From Candidatus Methanodesulfokora washburnensis (lineage in GTDB: Archaea > Korarchaeota > Korarchaeia > Korarchaeales > Korarchaeaceae): a stretch of 39,140 nt of DNA. The stretch is from NCBI RefSeq assembly GCF_003947435.1, contig NZ_RCOS01000170.1, forward strand, positions 1 through 39,140. Reading direction: 5' to 3'. Positions 8,632 through 16,409 of the stretch are shown here, in pieces; position 1 is the first letter of the stretch, and the number at the start of each line of letters is the position of its first letter. The notes under the pieces are model-generated. The model searched no databases, had not been told where the DNA came from, and saw only the letters and a program-made list of their open reading frames with translations. Position numbers and translations under genes: made by a program.

Positions 8632-10104
8632 ATGATGTTGTTGCCTCTGGCAATATTCCTTCCATCGATATTATCGGTCTTCTCTCTGTTCAACGGCAGA
8701 AAGGCGGCTATAACATCAGTTATATCAGGAGCCGCATCCCTAATTCTTCTGCTTCTATCATGGATCTTTGAAAAAGAGTTTTTGATAAGCGGCTGGATTC
8801 CCAAGTTCCTCCCATGGGTTCAGCCCATAGAATTCTCCCTGAAGCTCGATGGAATCTCATTTGTCATGTGTCTGGCAACTCAGATTCTCTTCATCGCATC
8901 AGCTTTTTACTCAATAGGCTACATAGAGAAGAAGAGGGGAGAGTACTACTTCTTCCTCATGATGCTCCTGACAGCCCTGCTCGGAGTGTTCACCGCCTCA
9001 AACCTTCTTGTATTCTACATCTTCTGGGAGTTCATGCTGATACCCAGCTACTTCCTGATAGCATGGTGGGGGTATGGCGAGGCTGAGAAATACGCGTTCA
9101 AGTTCTTCATATTCACGCATGTTGGCTCCCTGATGATAGTCCTCGGTCTTGGAATAATATACAATACATTCGGCACTCTTTCCATGGATTCAATATACAG
9201 AGCTGCTCCTCTTAACGCTTCTTGGAGGGATACCTGGCTTTTAGTATTTTCCCTTATGACATTTGGATTTCTGGTTAAGGCAGGAATGTTTCCTGTTCAT
9301 TCATGGCTTCCGGATGCGCATTCTGAGGCTCCAGCGCCGTTTTCCGCAATGCTAAGCGGGATACTTGTTGCCACCGGAATATATGCGATATACAGAATAT
9401 CTTTCAGGCTTATACTCCTTCCGATGAGCCCTGATCTGACAACTCCGGCATATTTGGCATGGCTTGGAATTATATCATCTTACTTTGGGGCTTTTGTCGC
9501 GATGAGACACACTGACATTAAGAGGATACCTGCATATTCTTCCATAAGCCAGCTTGGCTACTCCCTAGCAGGAATATCAATTGGAACAGCGGCAATGTTG
9601 AATGGAAATATGAGTGCGGCATTGCTGGCATATTCAGGTGCATTCCTTCACCTTTTTGCTCATGCATGGAGCAAGGGCCTCCTATTTTTGACAGCAGGAA
9701 GTATTATGCACATCCTTGGAAGGAGGAACATAGAGGAGATGGGCATGATGCTGAAGAGAATGCCCCTAACAGGTGGAAGCACTGTGGTTGCAGCAATGAG
9801 CATAGCAGGAGCTCCTCCTCTTCCGATATTCTGGGGAGAGGCGATGATGATAATAGCAGCAGCAAGCTCTGGAATACAGTACAGCACCATATTTGCGCTT
9901 TTGTTCGCAGGAGCCACTCTTTTAAGCGCAGCTTACTCGCTCAGGTACATCTACTATGTCACATGGAACCCTGGAGCTGCATCGATGGAAAAACTGAGGG
10001 AGAACAGGTATATGGCAGCAGCTGAAGTTGTCCTATCTGCGCTGACTGTGGCACTGGGAGCAGTGCCCTTCATCATCCTTCCCTTTATATCCTCCTCACT
10101 ATGA
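8632..10104 (+). CDS. nuoM: NuoM-like antiporter-type subunit
   Basis: 490 aa, about 14 membrane helices. TM5 Glu (IFWEFMLIPSYFLIAWWG), TM7 Lys (LVKAGMFPVHSWLPDAHSEAP) and the later Lys (FAHAWSKGLLFLTAG) are conserved. The TM8 Lys of E. coli NuoM (LLKTAAYG) is replaced (LVATGIYA). A textbook GGAGGTGAT ribosome site (8623-8631) ends at the start codon. Last gene of the operon. Confidence 0.9.
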   Translation: MMLLPLAIFLPSILSVFSLFNGRKAAITSVISGAASLILLLLSWIFEKEFLISGWIPKFLPWVQPIEFSLKLDGISFVMCLATQILFIASAFYSIGYIEKKRGEYYFFLMMLLTALLGVFTASNLLVFYIFWEFMLIPSYFLIAWWGYGEAEKYAFKFFIFTHVGSLMIVLGLGIIYNTFGTLSMDSIYRAAPLNASWRDTWLLVFSLMTFGFLVKAGMFPVHSWLPDAHSEAPAPFSAMLSGILVATGIYAIYRISFRLILLPMSPDLTTPAYLAWLGIISSYFGAFVAMRHTDIKRIPAYSSISQLGYSLAGISIGTAAMLNGNMSAALLAYSGAFLHLFAHAWSKGLLFLTAGSIMHILGRRNIEEMGMMLKRMPLTGGSTVVAAMSIAGAPPLPIFWGEAMMIIAAASSGIQYSTIFALLFAGATLLSAAYSLRYIYYVTWNPGAASMEKLRENRYMAAAEVVLSALTVALGAVPFIILPFISSSL

Positions 10105-10140
10105 TAACAGTTTAAGGATATGCAAAATTATATAATAAAA

Positions 10141-10158
10141 AGATTTTTTCTTCTTAAG
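10141..10158 (+). terminator. Probable U-rich terminator of the hydrogenase operon
   Basis: AGATTTTTTCTTCTTAAG follows the last stop by about 40 nt, matching the oligo-T stop signals used by archaeal RNA polymerase. The gap to the convergent regulator gene (10105-10235) shows nothing else. Confidence 0.4.
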
Positions 10159-10235
10159 CTTTTCCTTCAGAAGGCCTATTAAACGAATTTCAGAACATCT
10201 CTTGCAAAACAATCTATAAACGTTTCTAGGTATGC

Positions 10236-10673
10236 TTATTCCTCCTTCACTGTGACGAAGGAGACGCATGTCATCGTGCTCTTCACTCCCTTTATCTCCC
10301 TCAGCTTATCCACAACTATCTTTCCTATCTCCTCAACAGATGATGACCTCACTTTTATCAGAAGATCCCATTCCCCGGATATTATGTGCACTTCAGCAAC
10401 GTCCTCTAGAAGGCTTATGCTTCTTGCCACATCCCTCTGGCTAACCCCGGATGATGGATCATAGGTAGCCAAGATGAACGCAGTGGTTCCCTTCCCGAGC
10501 TTTGAGTAATCCAGCCTTACTGTGAACCCCTTTATTATCCCCTCTTTTATCAGCTTCCTCATCCTGTAATGTATTGTTGTCCTAGGAAGGCCCAGCTTCT
10601 TGCTTAGAACCGATATGCTTGCTCTTGCATTCCTCTTAAGCTCTTTTATCAGTTTCTCATCCTGCTCATCCAT
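10236..10673 (-). CDS. Lrp/AsnC-family transcriptional regulator
   Basis: 145 aa. N-terminal winged helix-turn-helix (about 1-60: DEKLIKELKRNARASISVLS, then LGLPRTTIHYRMRKL, GIIKGF) and C-terminal RAM/ligand domain (about 68-142). Typical Lrp length and architecture. The RAM part contains GEWDLLIKV, the usual G-x-D-hydrophobic signature of the ligand/oligomer interface. It is convergent to the hydrogenase operon and divergent from the gene at 10775, and may regulate itself or that neighbour. Effector unknown. Confidence 0.9.
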   Translation of the reverse strand: MDEQDEKLIKELKRNARASISVLSKKLGLPRTTIHYRMRKLIKEGIIKGFTVRLDYSKLGKGTTAFILATYDPSSGVSQRDVARSISLLEDVAEVHIISGEWDLLIKVRSSSVEEIGKIVVDKLREIKGVKSTMTCVSFVTVKEE

Positions 10674-10744
10674 CCCTGCTGATTACCTCACCTATTTTTA
10701 AATTTTGATTGACAGTTGAAGCTATATCTCTCTTATGCATTTAG

Positions 10745-10757
10745 AAATATTTAATTT
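10745..10757 (+). promoter_or_regulatory. TATA-like box for the gene at 10775
   Basis: AAATATTTAATTT lies 18-30 nt before GTG 10775, which has no ribosome site, so the transcript is probably leaderless. The 101-nt gap also holds the divergent lrp-like promoter. Confidence 0.4.
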
Positions 10758-10774
10758 AAGTTTATATTCTCTCT

Positions 10775-11707
10775 GTGTGCTTCTTTGAGGGGGATATCAG
10801 GAGAAGGCTTGTCCTGCTTGTATTTCTCATGGTTATTGTGGCTTTCATTTCTGTAATTAGTCTCAGAAAATCATCTGTTAATAAAAGCATTTTGCCAGCA
10901 CCTCAGGAGAGTAGGAAAATCTGCATACCATTTTCCAGGGAGGAGAGGTCCATTTTCCAGAACTTCTCCAGATTTGAGAGGTATTCAGTTTACAGAGTTA
11001 AAAATGCTACAATATATGCGCCTGACAACATAGTGGATCTGTTTTCACTTTCTGAAGCCAAGGATACATGGTACAGGGAGGAGATATACAGGACTCCGAG
11101 GCTTTATGAGTTCTATTTATCTGAGCTCATAAGAAAGGAGATAAAGGGGGATTTCAGCGATGAGATAAAGAGGGAGATAGAGATAGCGAGAGGGGGAGTT
11201 GAATACCAGTATCTCAGGGAGCTTGTCTCCTGGATTGACAGAGGGATGAGCACTGAGGAGATGATAAACCTGACTTTGGAGAAGCTCATGGCCTCCCAGG
11301 AGGACAGGCTAATAAACTCCTACAGATACGGTATGCTTCTAGTTTTTATGAGGGAGATCTCCCCAGAAGGATATTCAAAGGACTACTGGAACTATGTGCT
11401 TGCACGCACACATGTGCCATCCAGGAGATCGAAGGTCATTGAGGATTCGTACAAAGCGATGCTCGAGGAGTACACAGATCAGTATAACAGAATGAAAGTT
11501 TATCTCTCCGAGCTCATAAAAAGAGGAAATCTCAGTTATGAGGCAGTAAACATCACACTAGATAAGCTGGCGGTGGCGATGGATTTGTCTACATCCTCAG
11601 CCCGATACTATGGGGCTTACATCATGCTCGATTTAATATCAGAGAATGGGACCTATTCGTTGGAATATTGTTATGGTTCACTTGAAAACAGTTTACCTAG
11701 TCCCTAG
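10775..11707 (+). CDS. Membrane-anchored hypothetical protein
   Basis: 310 aa; family not recognised. Residues about 10-29 form one N-terminal membrane helix after three Arg (RRRLVLLVFLMVIVAF), so the rest (about 30-310) is probably outside the cell. That part is highly charged and helical, with two similar segments around MSTEEMINLTLEKLMAS and LSYEAVNITLDKLAVAM that suggest an internal helical repeat. Several N-x-S/T sites (NFS, NAT, NLT, NLS, NIT, NGT) fit an exported glycoprotein. Monocistronic. Confidence 0.6.
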   Translation: MCFFEGDIRRRLVLLVFLMVIVAFISVISLRKSSVNKSILPAPQESRKICIPFSREERSIFQNFSRFERYSVYRVKNATIYAPDNIVDLFSLSEAKDTWYREEIYRTPRLYEFYLSELIRKEIKGDFSDEIKREIEIARGGVEYQYLRELVSWIDRGMSTEEMINLTLEKLMASQEDRLINSYRYGMLLVFMREISPEGYSKDYWNYVLARTHVPSRRSKVIEDSYKAMLEEYTDQYNRMKVYLSELIKRGNLSYEAVNITLDKLAVAMDLSTSSARYYGAYIMLDLISENGTYSLEYCYGSLENSLPSP

Positions 11708-11739
11708 CCGATCTCAGAGTTATTACGTCAGAAAGGTGT

Positions 11740-11935
11740 TCAAACAGCAGGGCAATCTTCGGTTTTCCCCAAAATTTCAGCTTTTTTCGTGTAGTACTTG
11801 GTAACTGCGTCCAACAACTTTGACACTGAGTAGAGGACAAATGCGAGCTCTACATAGGAAGATCTCAATCAGGATATCCGCCAGCGGATCACCCTGCAAC
11901 TTGGCATATCCTTCTTTATTTCTCAACAAATCCAT
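11740..11935 (-). pseudogene. Small frameshifted ORF
   Basis: On the minus strand an ATG at 11935 opens a frame (MDLLRNKEGYAKLQGD) that continues sensibly only after a one-base shift near 11850 (YVELAFVLYSVSKLLDAVTK), ending at TGA 11740-11742. The total is about 65 codons. The pieces look like one short helical protein, vaguely like small PaREP1/HEPN-type archaeal proteins, but this is not a firm match. It could also be non-coding. The rest of the gap (11708-12036) holds only the promoter of the next gene. Confidence 0.3.
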
Positions 11936-11982
11936 CACCAGCTACATTCTTTATAATTCTCAATTGTTAATAATCGAAATCC

Positions 11983-12000
11983 AAATATATATATAAAGAT
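11983..12000 (+). promoter_or_regulatory. TATA box of the exported-protein gene
   Basis: AAATATATATATAAAGAT is a strong TATA-like run about 37-54 nt before ATG 12037, predicting transcription from about 12015 and a leader of roughly 20 nt that includes the GGGGTG ribosome site. Confidence 0.5.
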
Positions 12001-12036
12001 TAAATTTTAGTGCTTCCTGTTTTTAGGGGTGTGGCC

Positions 12037-13209
12037 ATGTCGAGGAAATTGGCCCTTTTACTCCTGCTCCTGATAATTGGAGCATCTTCCATCCCCCTGT
12101 ATGCAAGGCTGTCTGATTCCATCTACCTCACTGTCATAGATGAAAGAGGAAGACCCGTATACGGATATCAGGTGATAGTAACAGCTTTCCTCCCAAATGG
12201 AACCAGCATAGTATACTCGGGAATATACAGGGATACAATAAGGCTCTCCATATCCCAGCTCACATCGGGCTGGAAGCTTCAGAATGAGAGGACTGCTAAG
12301 AACGGGAGCATCCTTCACAGCTTCCCCATTGAGATAGAGGTGATAGACCTCAGAACCTATGCCACAGACATAAAGTATGTGGAGATGCCGGTTGACAAAA
12401 CAGGTCCTGTCACATTCACGGTTCCTGTTAGTATGAAGGAGAAATCCCCGGAGATGGCAACTGGGGTGCAGCCAACAGGAGAATCATGCGTGATATACTC
12501 AGATCTGGTTTACAAAAAGGATGAGTGGAGGAGGATAAACATAGCCAATCTGACGACATCACAGCACAGCGTAGGCCGTGTGGGTGCAGCAATAGGGGTT
12601 AGCAGCTCGAGTAGCTGGGGAGTCAGGGTGATATGGTCCTTTGGAGCCGGATGGAATGTATCAGGCCTCTTCTCTTGGGGCTCTTCCTCCCAGTACAGTG
12701 CTAGTGCCATTGCAAATTACAATTCTAGGGCATATATATCGATGCCCCTAAGGCTTGTCTACGAGGTGAGGCATGAGTGGAACTACTGCGGGCTGGACAG
12801 GTACAAATACCAGTTCTATGTCAACAGCGTGGACTTCAGCGGGCTGAGCAGTACCAAGGGAGATGATCAGTATATGGCCGATTACAGCTGGATTAACAAG
12901 GGATCCTTCACAGGGCAGGGAACTGGTGGAACAGATCCTGCATATGAATTGTGGTTTCTCAGCAGTGTTGTAACGACAAACAGCTTCAGCATTCCAGTTC
13001 CAGTAAGCTATATATCCGATCTAATAGCTAAGAATAAAATACCCCCTGGGCTGGTACCAGACCTAGAGATATACAACGATAAGCAGAGCTGCAGAGATAC
13101 ATCAATCCATTACATTATATGGGCTGATAGAGGCTACACAGTCTACATCGATTACATGCAACAGAGTTATTATGGGCACCCGATCACAGCAGTCAGAGTA
13201 CGTGGATGA
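12037..13209 (+). CDS. Exported protein of unknown function
   Basis: 390 aa from ATG 12037, chosen because GGGGTG lies just upstream and the N-terminus then reads as a clean signal peptide (MSRKLALLLLLLIIGASSIPLYA). An in-frame GTG at 12010 would put nine extra residues first. The N-terminal 100 residues resemble a beta-sandwich carrier domain (YLTVIDERGRPVYGYQVIV). The middle is rich in Ser, Trp and Tyr (SSSSWGVRVIWSFGAGW), and the C-terminus has alternating beta-type segments. Four Cys (positions about 152, 249, 353, plus none paired clearly) might form disulphides. Cell-surface or secreted; no family recognised. Confidence 0.6.
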   Translation: MSRKLALLLLLLIIGASSIPLYARLSDSIYLTVIDERGRPVYGYQVIVTAFLPNGTSIVYSGIYRDTIRLSISQLTSGWKLQNERTAKNGSILHSFPIEIEVIDLRTYATDIKYVEMPVDKTGPVTFTVPVSMKEKSPEMATGVQPTGESCVIYSDLVYKKDEWRRINIANLTTSQHSVGRVGAAIGVSSSSSWGVRVIWSFGAGWNVSGLFSWGSSSQYSASAIANYNSRAYISMPLRLVYEVRHEWNYCGLDRYKYQFYVNSVDFSGLSSTKGDDQYMADYSWINKGSFTGQGTGGTDPAYELWFLSSVVTTNSFSIPVPVSYISDLIAKNKIPPGLVPDLEIYNDKQSCRDTSIHYIIWADRGYTVYIDYMQQSYYGHPITAVRVRG

Positions 13210-13366
13210 ATACACAGGGGAATCCACTAATCATCTTTTTTATTTGTTGAAATGGATAACACCAGCTTTTTTATAAAAACAATTAAATCTTCCAGCTTGG
13301 AAAGTAGCTCACTTTTTATTCAAAATAATTTTAAGCAGATGAAAGGTGTTTAAAATACCCATAAAA

Positions 13367-13376
13367 AGGCTTTTTA
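13367..13376 (+). promoter_or_regulatory. TATA-like box of the radical SAM gene
   Basis: AGGCTTTTTA lies 22-31 nt before ATG 13398 with no ribosome site after it, so a leaderless transcript is likely. The T-run at 13228-13237 after the preceding gene is a plausible terminator. Confidence 0.4.
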
Positions 13377-13397
13377 CATCAGGCATTCAAATTCAGG

Positions 13398-14891
13398 ATG
13401 CTCCTGATACTGGACGCTCTAGCTGCAGGAAAAGCAAGGAGGCTCTCCTCTCTTGATGTGATAGGAGCAGGACCCAGGCTTATAGCAGGTATTCTCGAGA
13501 GCCTTGGCCTTGAATACAAGCTCATGAGGGTGGAGGACTTCCTTAAAAAGGGAAGAAAGTTCAGTGGAACTGTTCTGATAAGTGCGATGACAATGGATGA
13601 GCCGGCTGTGGCAAGGGCACTGAAGCTAATTGATGGAATTAAGATAATAGGAGGACCGATAACATCTGATCTCGGTGTTGTGAGAAGACTGAACCTGGAT
13701 CTGGGGATCTGGGGGGAAGGAGAGATATCCCTCAGGGAAGTTCTCTTGAGAGGGGTAGATCCATCCAAGCTGAAAGATGTGCCAAATCTGGTCTTCAGAA
13801 ATGGGACAACAAAACTGAGGTATCTGACAAGAGAGGAATTTCTGATGTTCAAGCCGTCTGTAAATGCTGTAAAGTTCTACAGCACAATACCCCATTACAA
13901 GTGTTCCAGAGTTTATGTGGAGGTTGTGAGGAGCTGCTCAAACTTCAGAAGACCAAAGCTTCTGGTATCCCAAGATATATGCAGATTATGTCCCTCAGAG
14001 AGGATATTATGCCCTCAGGGAATACCTCCTGGCTGTGGATATTGCTCCATCCCCTATCTATACGGTCCGCCGAAATCAAGGGATGAGGAAAGCATTCTGG
14101 ATGAGATAGAAGGCTTGGCTAAAGTGGGAGTGAGGAGGATAGTGCTGAGCGGGGCTGACTTCCTCGAGTACGGAAGGGATCTCCTGAAAAATCCCCTCAC
14201 AGATCCCGTCAGTCCTGAGCCAAATCTGGATGCCATAGACTCCCTTCTCTCAAAGGTAAGCTACCTTTCCAAGAAATATGGATTTTACTTTGAGGTGGAG
14301 AATGCCAAACCATCCCTTGTTGATGAGAAAGTGGCAAAACTGCTGGGAAAATACCTCAAAAATACCACAATCCATATAGGAGTGGAGACAGGAGATGAAA
14401 AACATTCAGAGCTCATTGGAAGGCCCTGTAGCCCTGAGGAATCAATTAAAGCAATAAAACTTTTGAAAGAAGCTGGATTGAGGCCATATGCATATTTTAT
14501 ACACAGTCTCCCCGAGCAGAACAGAAGAAGTGCTGCAAAGACAATTGAGGCGATGAGATCTGTTTTCGAAATAGGGGCTGAGAAGATAACAGTCTACAGA
14601 TTTAGGCCCCTTCCCGGAACTGCCTTTGAGAAATTTAAGGTGAGAGTAGATGCAGATTCAAGAAAAATATCAAAGTATGCCATACGTTTAAATAGAGTGA
14701 GAAAGGAGCTCCTTGTTGGCAATGTTGTGAAGGCTGTTGCAGCACCAGGAGCATACGCATATCCGCTGCAGGGAGGGCCTGTTATAAGGCTGAAAAATGG
14801 AAAGCCCAAGATAGGAGAGATAATTGAGGTGAAAATCACAGATGTAGTATCAGACAGGCTTGTTGAAGGATTTATCTGTGGTGCTCCTTAG
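13398..14891 (+). CDS. B12-binding-like / radical SAM / TRAM protein
   Basis: 497 aa. Residues 1-120 form a Rossmann-like domain resembling the cobalamin-binding half of B12 radical SAM enzymes (IGGPITSDLG, GEGEISLREVLL). A Cys-rich stretch follows: C195, C198, C205, C213, C216. The last three (CPQGIPPGCGYC) are the likely Fe-S/SAM ligands, spaced C-x7-C-x2-C instead of C-x3-C-x2-C, and are followed by SIPYLYG as in methylthiotransferases (C-x-x-C-x-VPY). Barrel segments include RIVLSGADFLEYG and HIGVETGDEKH. The C-terminal 55 residues look like a TRAM RNA-binding domain (GEIIEVKITDVVSDRLVEG). A tRNA- or rRNA-modifying role is inferred, not shown. Confidence 0.8.
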   Translation: MLLILDALAAGKARRLSSLDVIGAGPRLIAGILESLGLEYKLMRVEDFLKKGRKFSGTVLISAMTMDEPAVARALKLIDGIKIIGGPITSDLGVVRRLNLDLGIWGEGEISLREVLLRGVDPSKLKDVPNLVFRNGTTKLRYLTREEFLMFKPSVNAVKFYSTIPHYKCSRVYVEVVRSCSNFRRPKLLVSQDICRLCPSERILCPQGIPPGCGYCSIPYLYGPPKSRDEESILDEIEGLAKVGVRRIVLSGADFLEYGRDLLKNPLTDPVSPEPNLDAIDSLLSKVSYLSKKYGFYFEVENAKPSLVDEKVAKLLGKYLKNTTIHIGVETGDEKHSELIGRPCSPEESIKAIKLLKEAGLRPYAYFIHSLPEQNRRSAAKTIEAMRSVFEIGAEKITVYRFRPLPGTAFEKFKVRVDADSRKISKYAIRLNRVRKELLVGNVVKAVAAPGAYAYPLQGGPVIRLKNGKPKIGEIIEVKITDVVSDRLVEGFICGAP

Positions 14892-14952
14892 GAGGACTGG
14901 TTTTTAGAAAGATGCGCTCTTTTGGTTGATTAAGCTAACATATTCAAATATT

Positions 14953-15414
14953 TTATAATAAGAGCCAGAGATTAAGAGGGTTTACTACCTTAACTTTGTA
15001 TCCCCCTATTTTCTGAAAATGAAAGTCACATGAGAAAATCGTGTCCACGTAGTCTTTTACCGGCAGAAAGCACAAGTAATCCCATACATGTATTCCGCTT
15101 GTAGTACTCTCTTTGATAGCCTCCTCTACATGCCTCTGGAGTAGAGGAACTTTCACTATATCGCCATCCTTTAATATAGCTAAAACTATGTTAGCTACCT
15201 CTTCTCTCGGAGCCTTGCTCCTCTGAAAGCTAGAACATGATATATTTTTCTGCAAGCTGATGAGTGGAGATATACACTTTTAAAGCCGGGAAGATCTCCA
15301 AGAAGAACTTTCTTGCTGCCTCATGTGCTCTTAAAGCCTTTACTTCTCTTTTGAGCTAAAATTGTCTGGAAGTGGTCTTTTCTTTGCTATTGACCAGATC
15401 TCTGTGTCCACCAT
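14953..15414 (-). pseudogene. Decayed VapC-type PIN toxin
   Basis: Read on the minus strand from ATG 15414, PIN-like segments occur in successive frames: MVDTEIWSIAKKRPLPDNF, then EVKALRAHEAARKFFLEIFP and STHQLAE, then IYHVLAFRGARL, then REEVANIVLAILKDGDIVKV through SGIHVWDYLCFLPVKDYVD and FSCDFHF to the TAA at 14953. At least three frame changes are needed to join them, so no functional toxin can be made. The total of about 154 codons is normal for a PIN toxin. It begins 25 nt after the intact antitoxin gene, the usual VapBC order. Confidence 0.7.
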
Positions 15415-15438
15415 TGCTTTCTCCAAGAGAACCCCCTA

Positions 15439-15666
15439 TTATACATCTTCATAATTATACTCTCTGTAATCCTCTGGAGAAGCACCCTGATAAGGCGTTG
15501 TGATAAGATCTATCAGCTTCTTTCTTCCTCCTCTGGGTTTAGATATGTACTCAAGAATTGCCTCTATAACAAGATCTCTCACAGTTTTTCTCTCCTCTGC
15601 AGCTCTCCTCTTTAACTCGAGATAGAGATCCTCGGGGAGAACGAAGCTTGTCTTTATGTTACCCAC
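15439..15666 (-). CDS. Ribbon-helix-helix antitoxin (VapB-like)
   Basis: 75 aa. N-terminal beta strand (KTSFVLPEDLYLELKRRA) plus two helices (KTVRDLVIEAILEYI) is the ribbon-helix-helix DNA-binding fold. The acidic, disordered C-terminus (SPEDYREYNYEDV) would wrap the toxin. The frame is intact although the toxin gene next to it is broken, so it is now an orphan that could act as a repressor or antidote to related PIN toxins in the genome. Confidence 0.75.
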   Translation of the reverse strand: MGNIKTSFVLPEDLYLELKRRAAEERKTVRDLVIEAILEYISKPRGGRKKLIDLITTPYQGASPEDYREYNYEDV

Positions 15667-15708
15667 AATAAGTAAAGCAAACTGTATTTAAAGCTCTACA
15701 CACTCAAT

Positions 15709-15989
15709 TTCAAGATCTTGTGAAAAAGGTTTTGTGGAAATAAATAGGTTTCATATATTTAAATTAAAGTAGAAAAACTTTTAAGGCATTTAACAAAGTA
15801 TTTCTATAATAGAATATTTCATTGTTATCTTGATGTCTTATCGATGAAAGACCCTGCTTTCAGCTCTTTTTTCCGTTTAAGGCATCACTTTTCTCTCCTT
15901 TCTCATAAAAATCATCTCTCTAAGTCAAAGATTCTGAAAAAAAAGAAGAAGCAGAACAAAATAATTTTAAATAAGAGGTCTACTAAAAT
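15709..15989 (+). repeat. 281-bp inverted repeat, left copy, with inward promoter
   Basis: Pairs with 19878-20158 in reverse complement, same length. By eye, an outer block of about 108 bp and an inner block of about 67 bp are nearly identical; the 100 bp between them is more diverged. The outer tip contains the 10-bp palindrome CAAGATCTTG. The inner end carries the TATA-like AATTTTAAATAAGAGG (15963-15978) about 24-39 nt before ATG 16002. A second TATA-like run (CATATATTTAAATTAAAG, from 15752) sits in the outer block. No ORF is apparent inside. It fills the gap 15667-16001. Confidence 0.85.
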
Positions 15990-16001
15990 ATCGGTGCCCT
16001 T

Positions 16002-16409
16002 ATGAGGGAAAAACTAGGTGTGTGGTTCAAGAGAGTTGGGATCTTCGCCATTGCAATGTTGCTTTTGTCACCGACATTGCTTGTACCGGCCTCTCCTCCT
16101 CAGGGAAAGGAACAGCCCCTATCTACTACTTGCTATTGGTTATCTGATTATGATGAAACTGACGGCTATCTTGGATATGCTTGGGCACTTGTGGGTGCCT
16201 GCAGAGATCCGTATACTCATTGGCTGACCAACAGGGTGCATGATGGAGGTGGAGGATCTTACGGAAGTGGATATATAGTTTCTAAGAGTAGAGAAACAGA
16301 ACCATTTTGGGAACTTTATAGAGCTTATACCAAACAGTATGTTAGAATTTACTCTTCAACTGGCGTACTTCTTGAGGTAGATATTGCATATGCCGAGATC
16401 AGAAGCTGA
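16002..16409 (+). CDS. Small exported protein of the repeat-bounded cassette
   Basis: 135 aa. Basic N-terminus plus hydrophobic core (KRVGIFAIAMLLLSPTLLVPAS) makes a signal peptide ending near residue 31. The mature part of about 100 residues has two Cys (TTCYWLSD, GACRDPY), a Gly-rich loop (DGGGGSYGSGY) and a beta-like C-terminus. No family recognised. It is first in the cassette, just inside the left inverted repeat, ahead of an ABC transporter. This layout resembles secreted peptide plus exporter/immunity loci, but no such activity can be read from the sequence. Confidence 0.65.
   Translation: MREKLGVWFKRVGIFAIAMLLLSPTLLVPASPPQGKEQPLSTTCYWLSDYDETDGYLGYAWALVGACRDPYTHWLTNRVHDGGGGSYGSGYIVSKSRETEPFWELYRAYTKQYVRIYSSTGVLLEVDIAYAEIRS

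Noticed and set aside
14953-15414. Programmed frameshifting to make the PIN protein
   Set aside because: At least three shifts in different places with no slippery heptamers seen; decay is the simpler reading.
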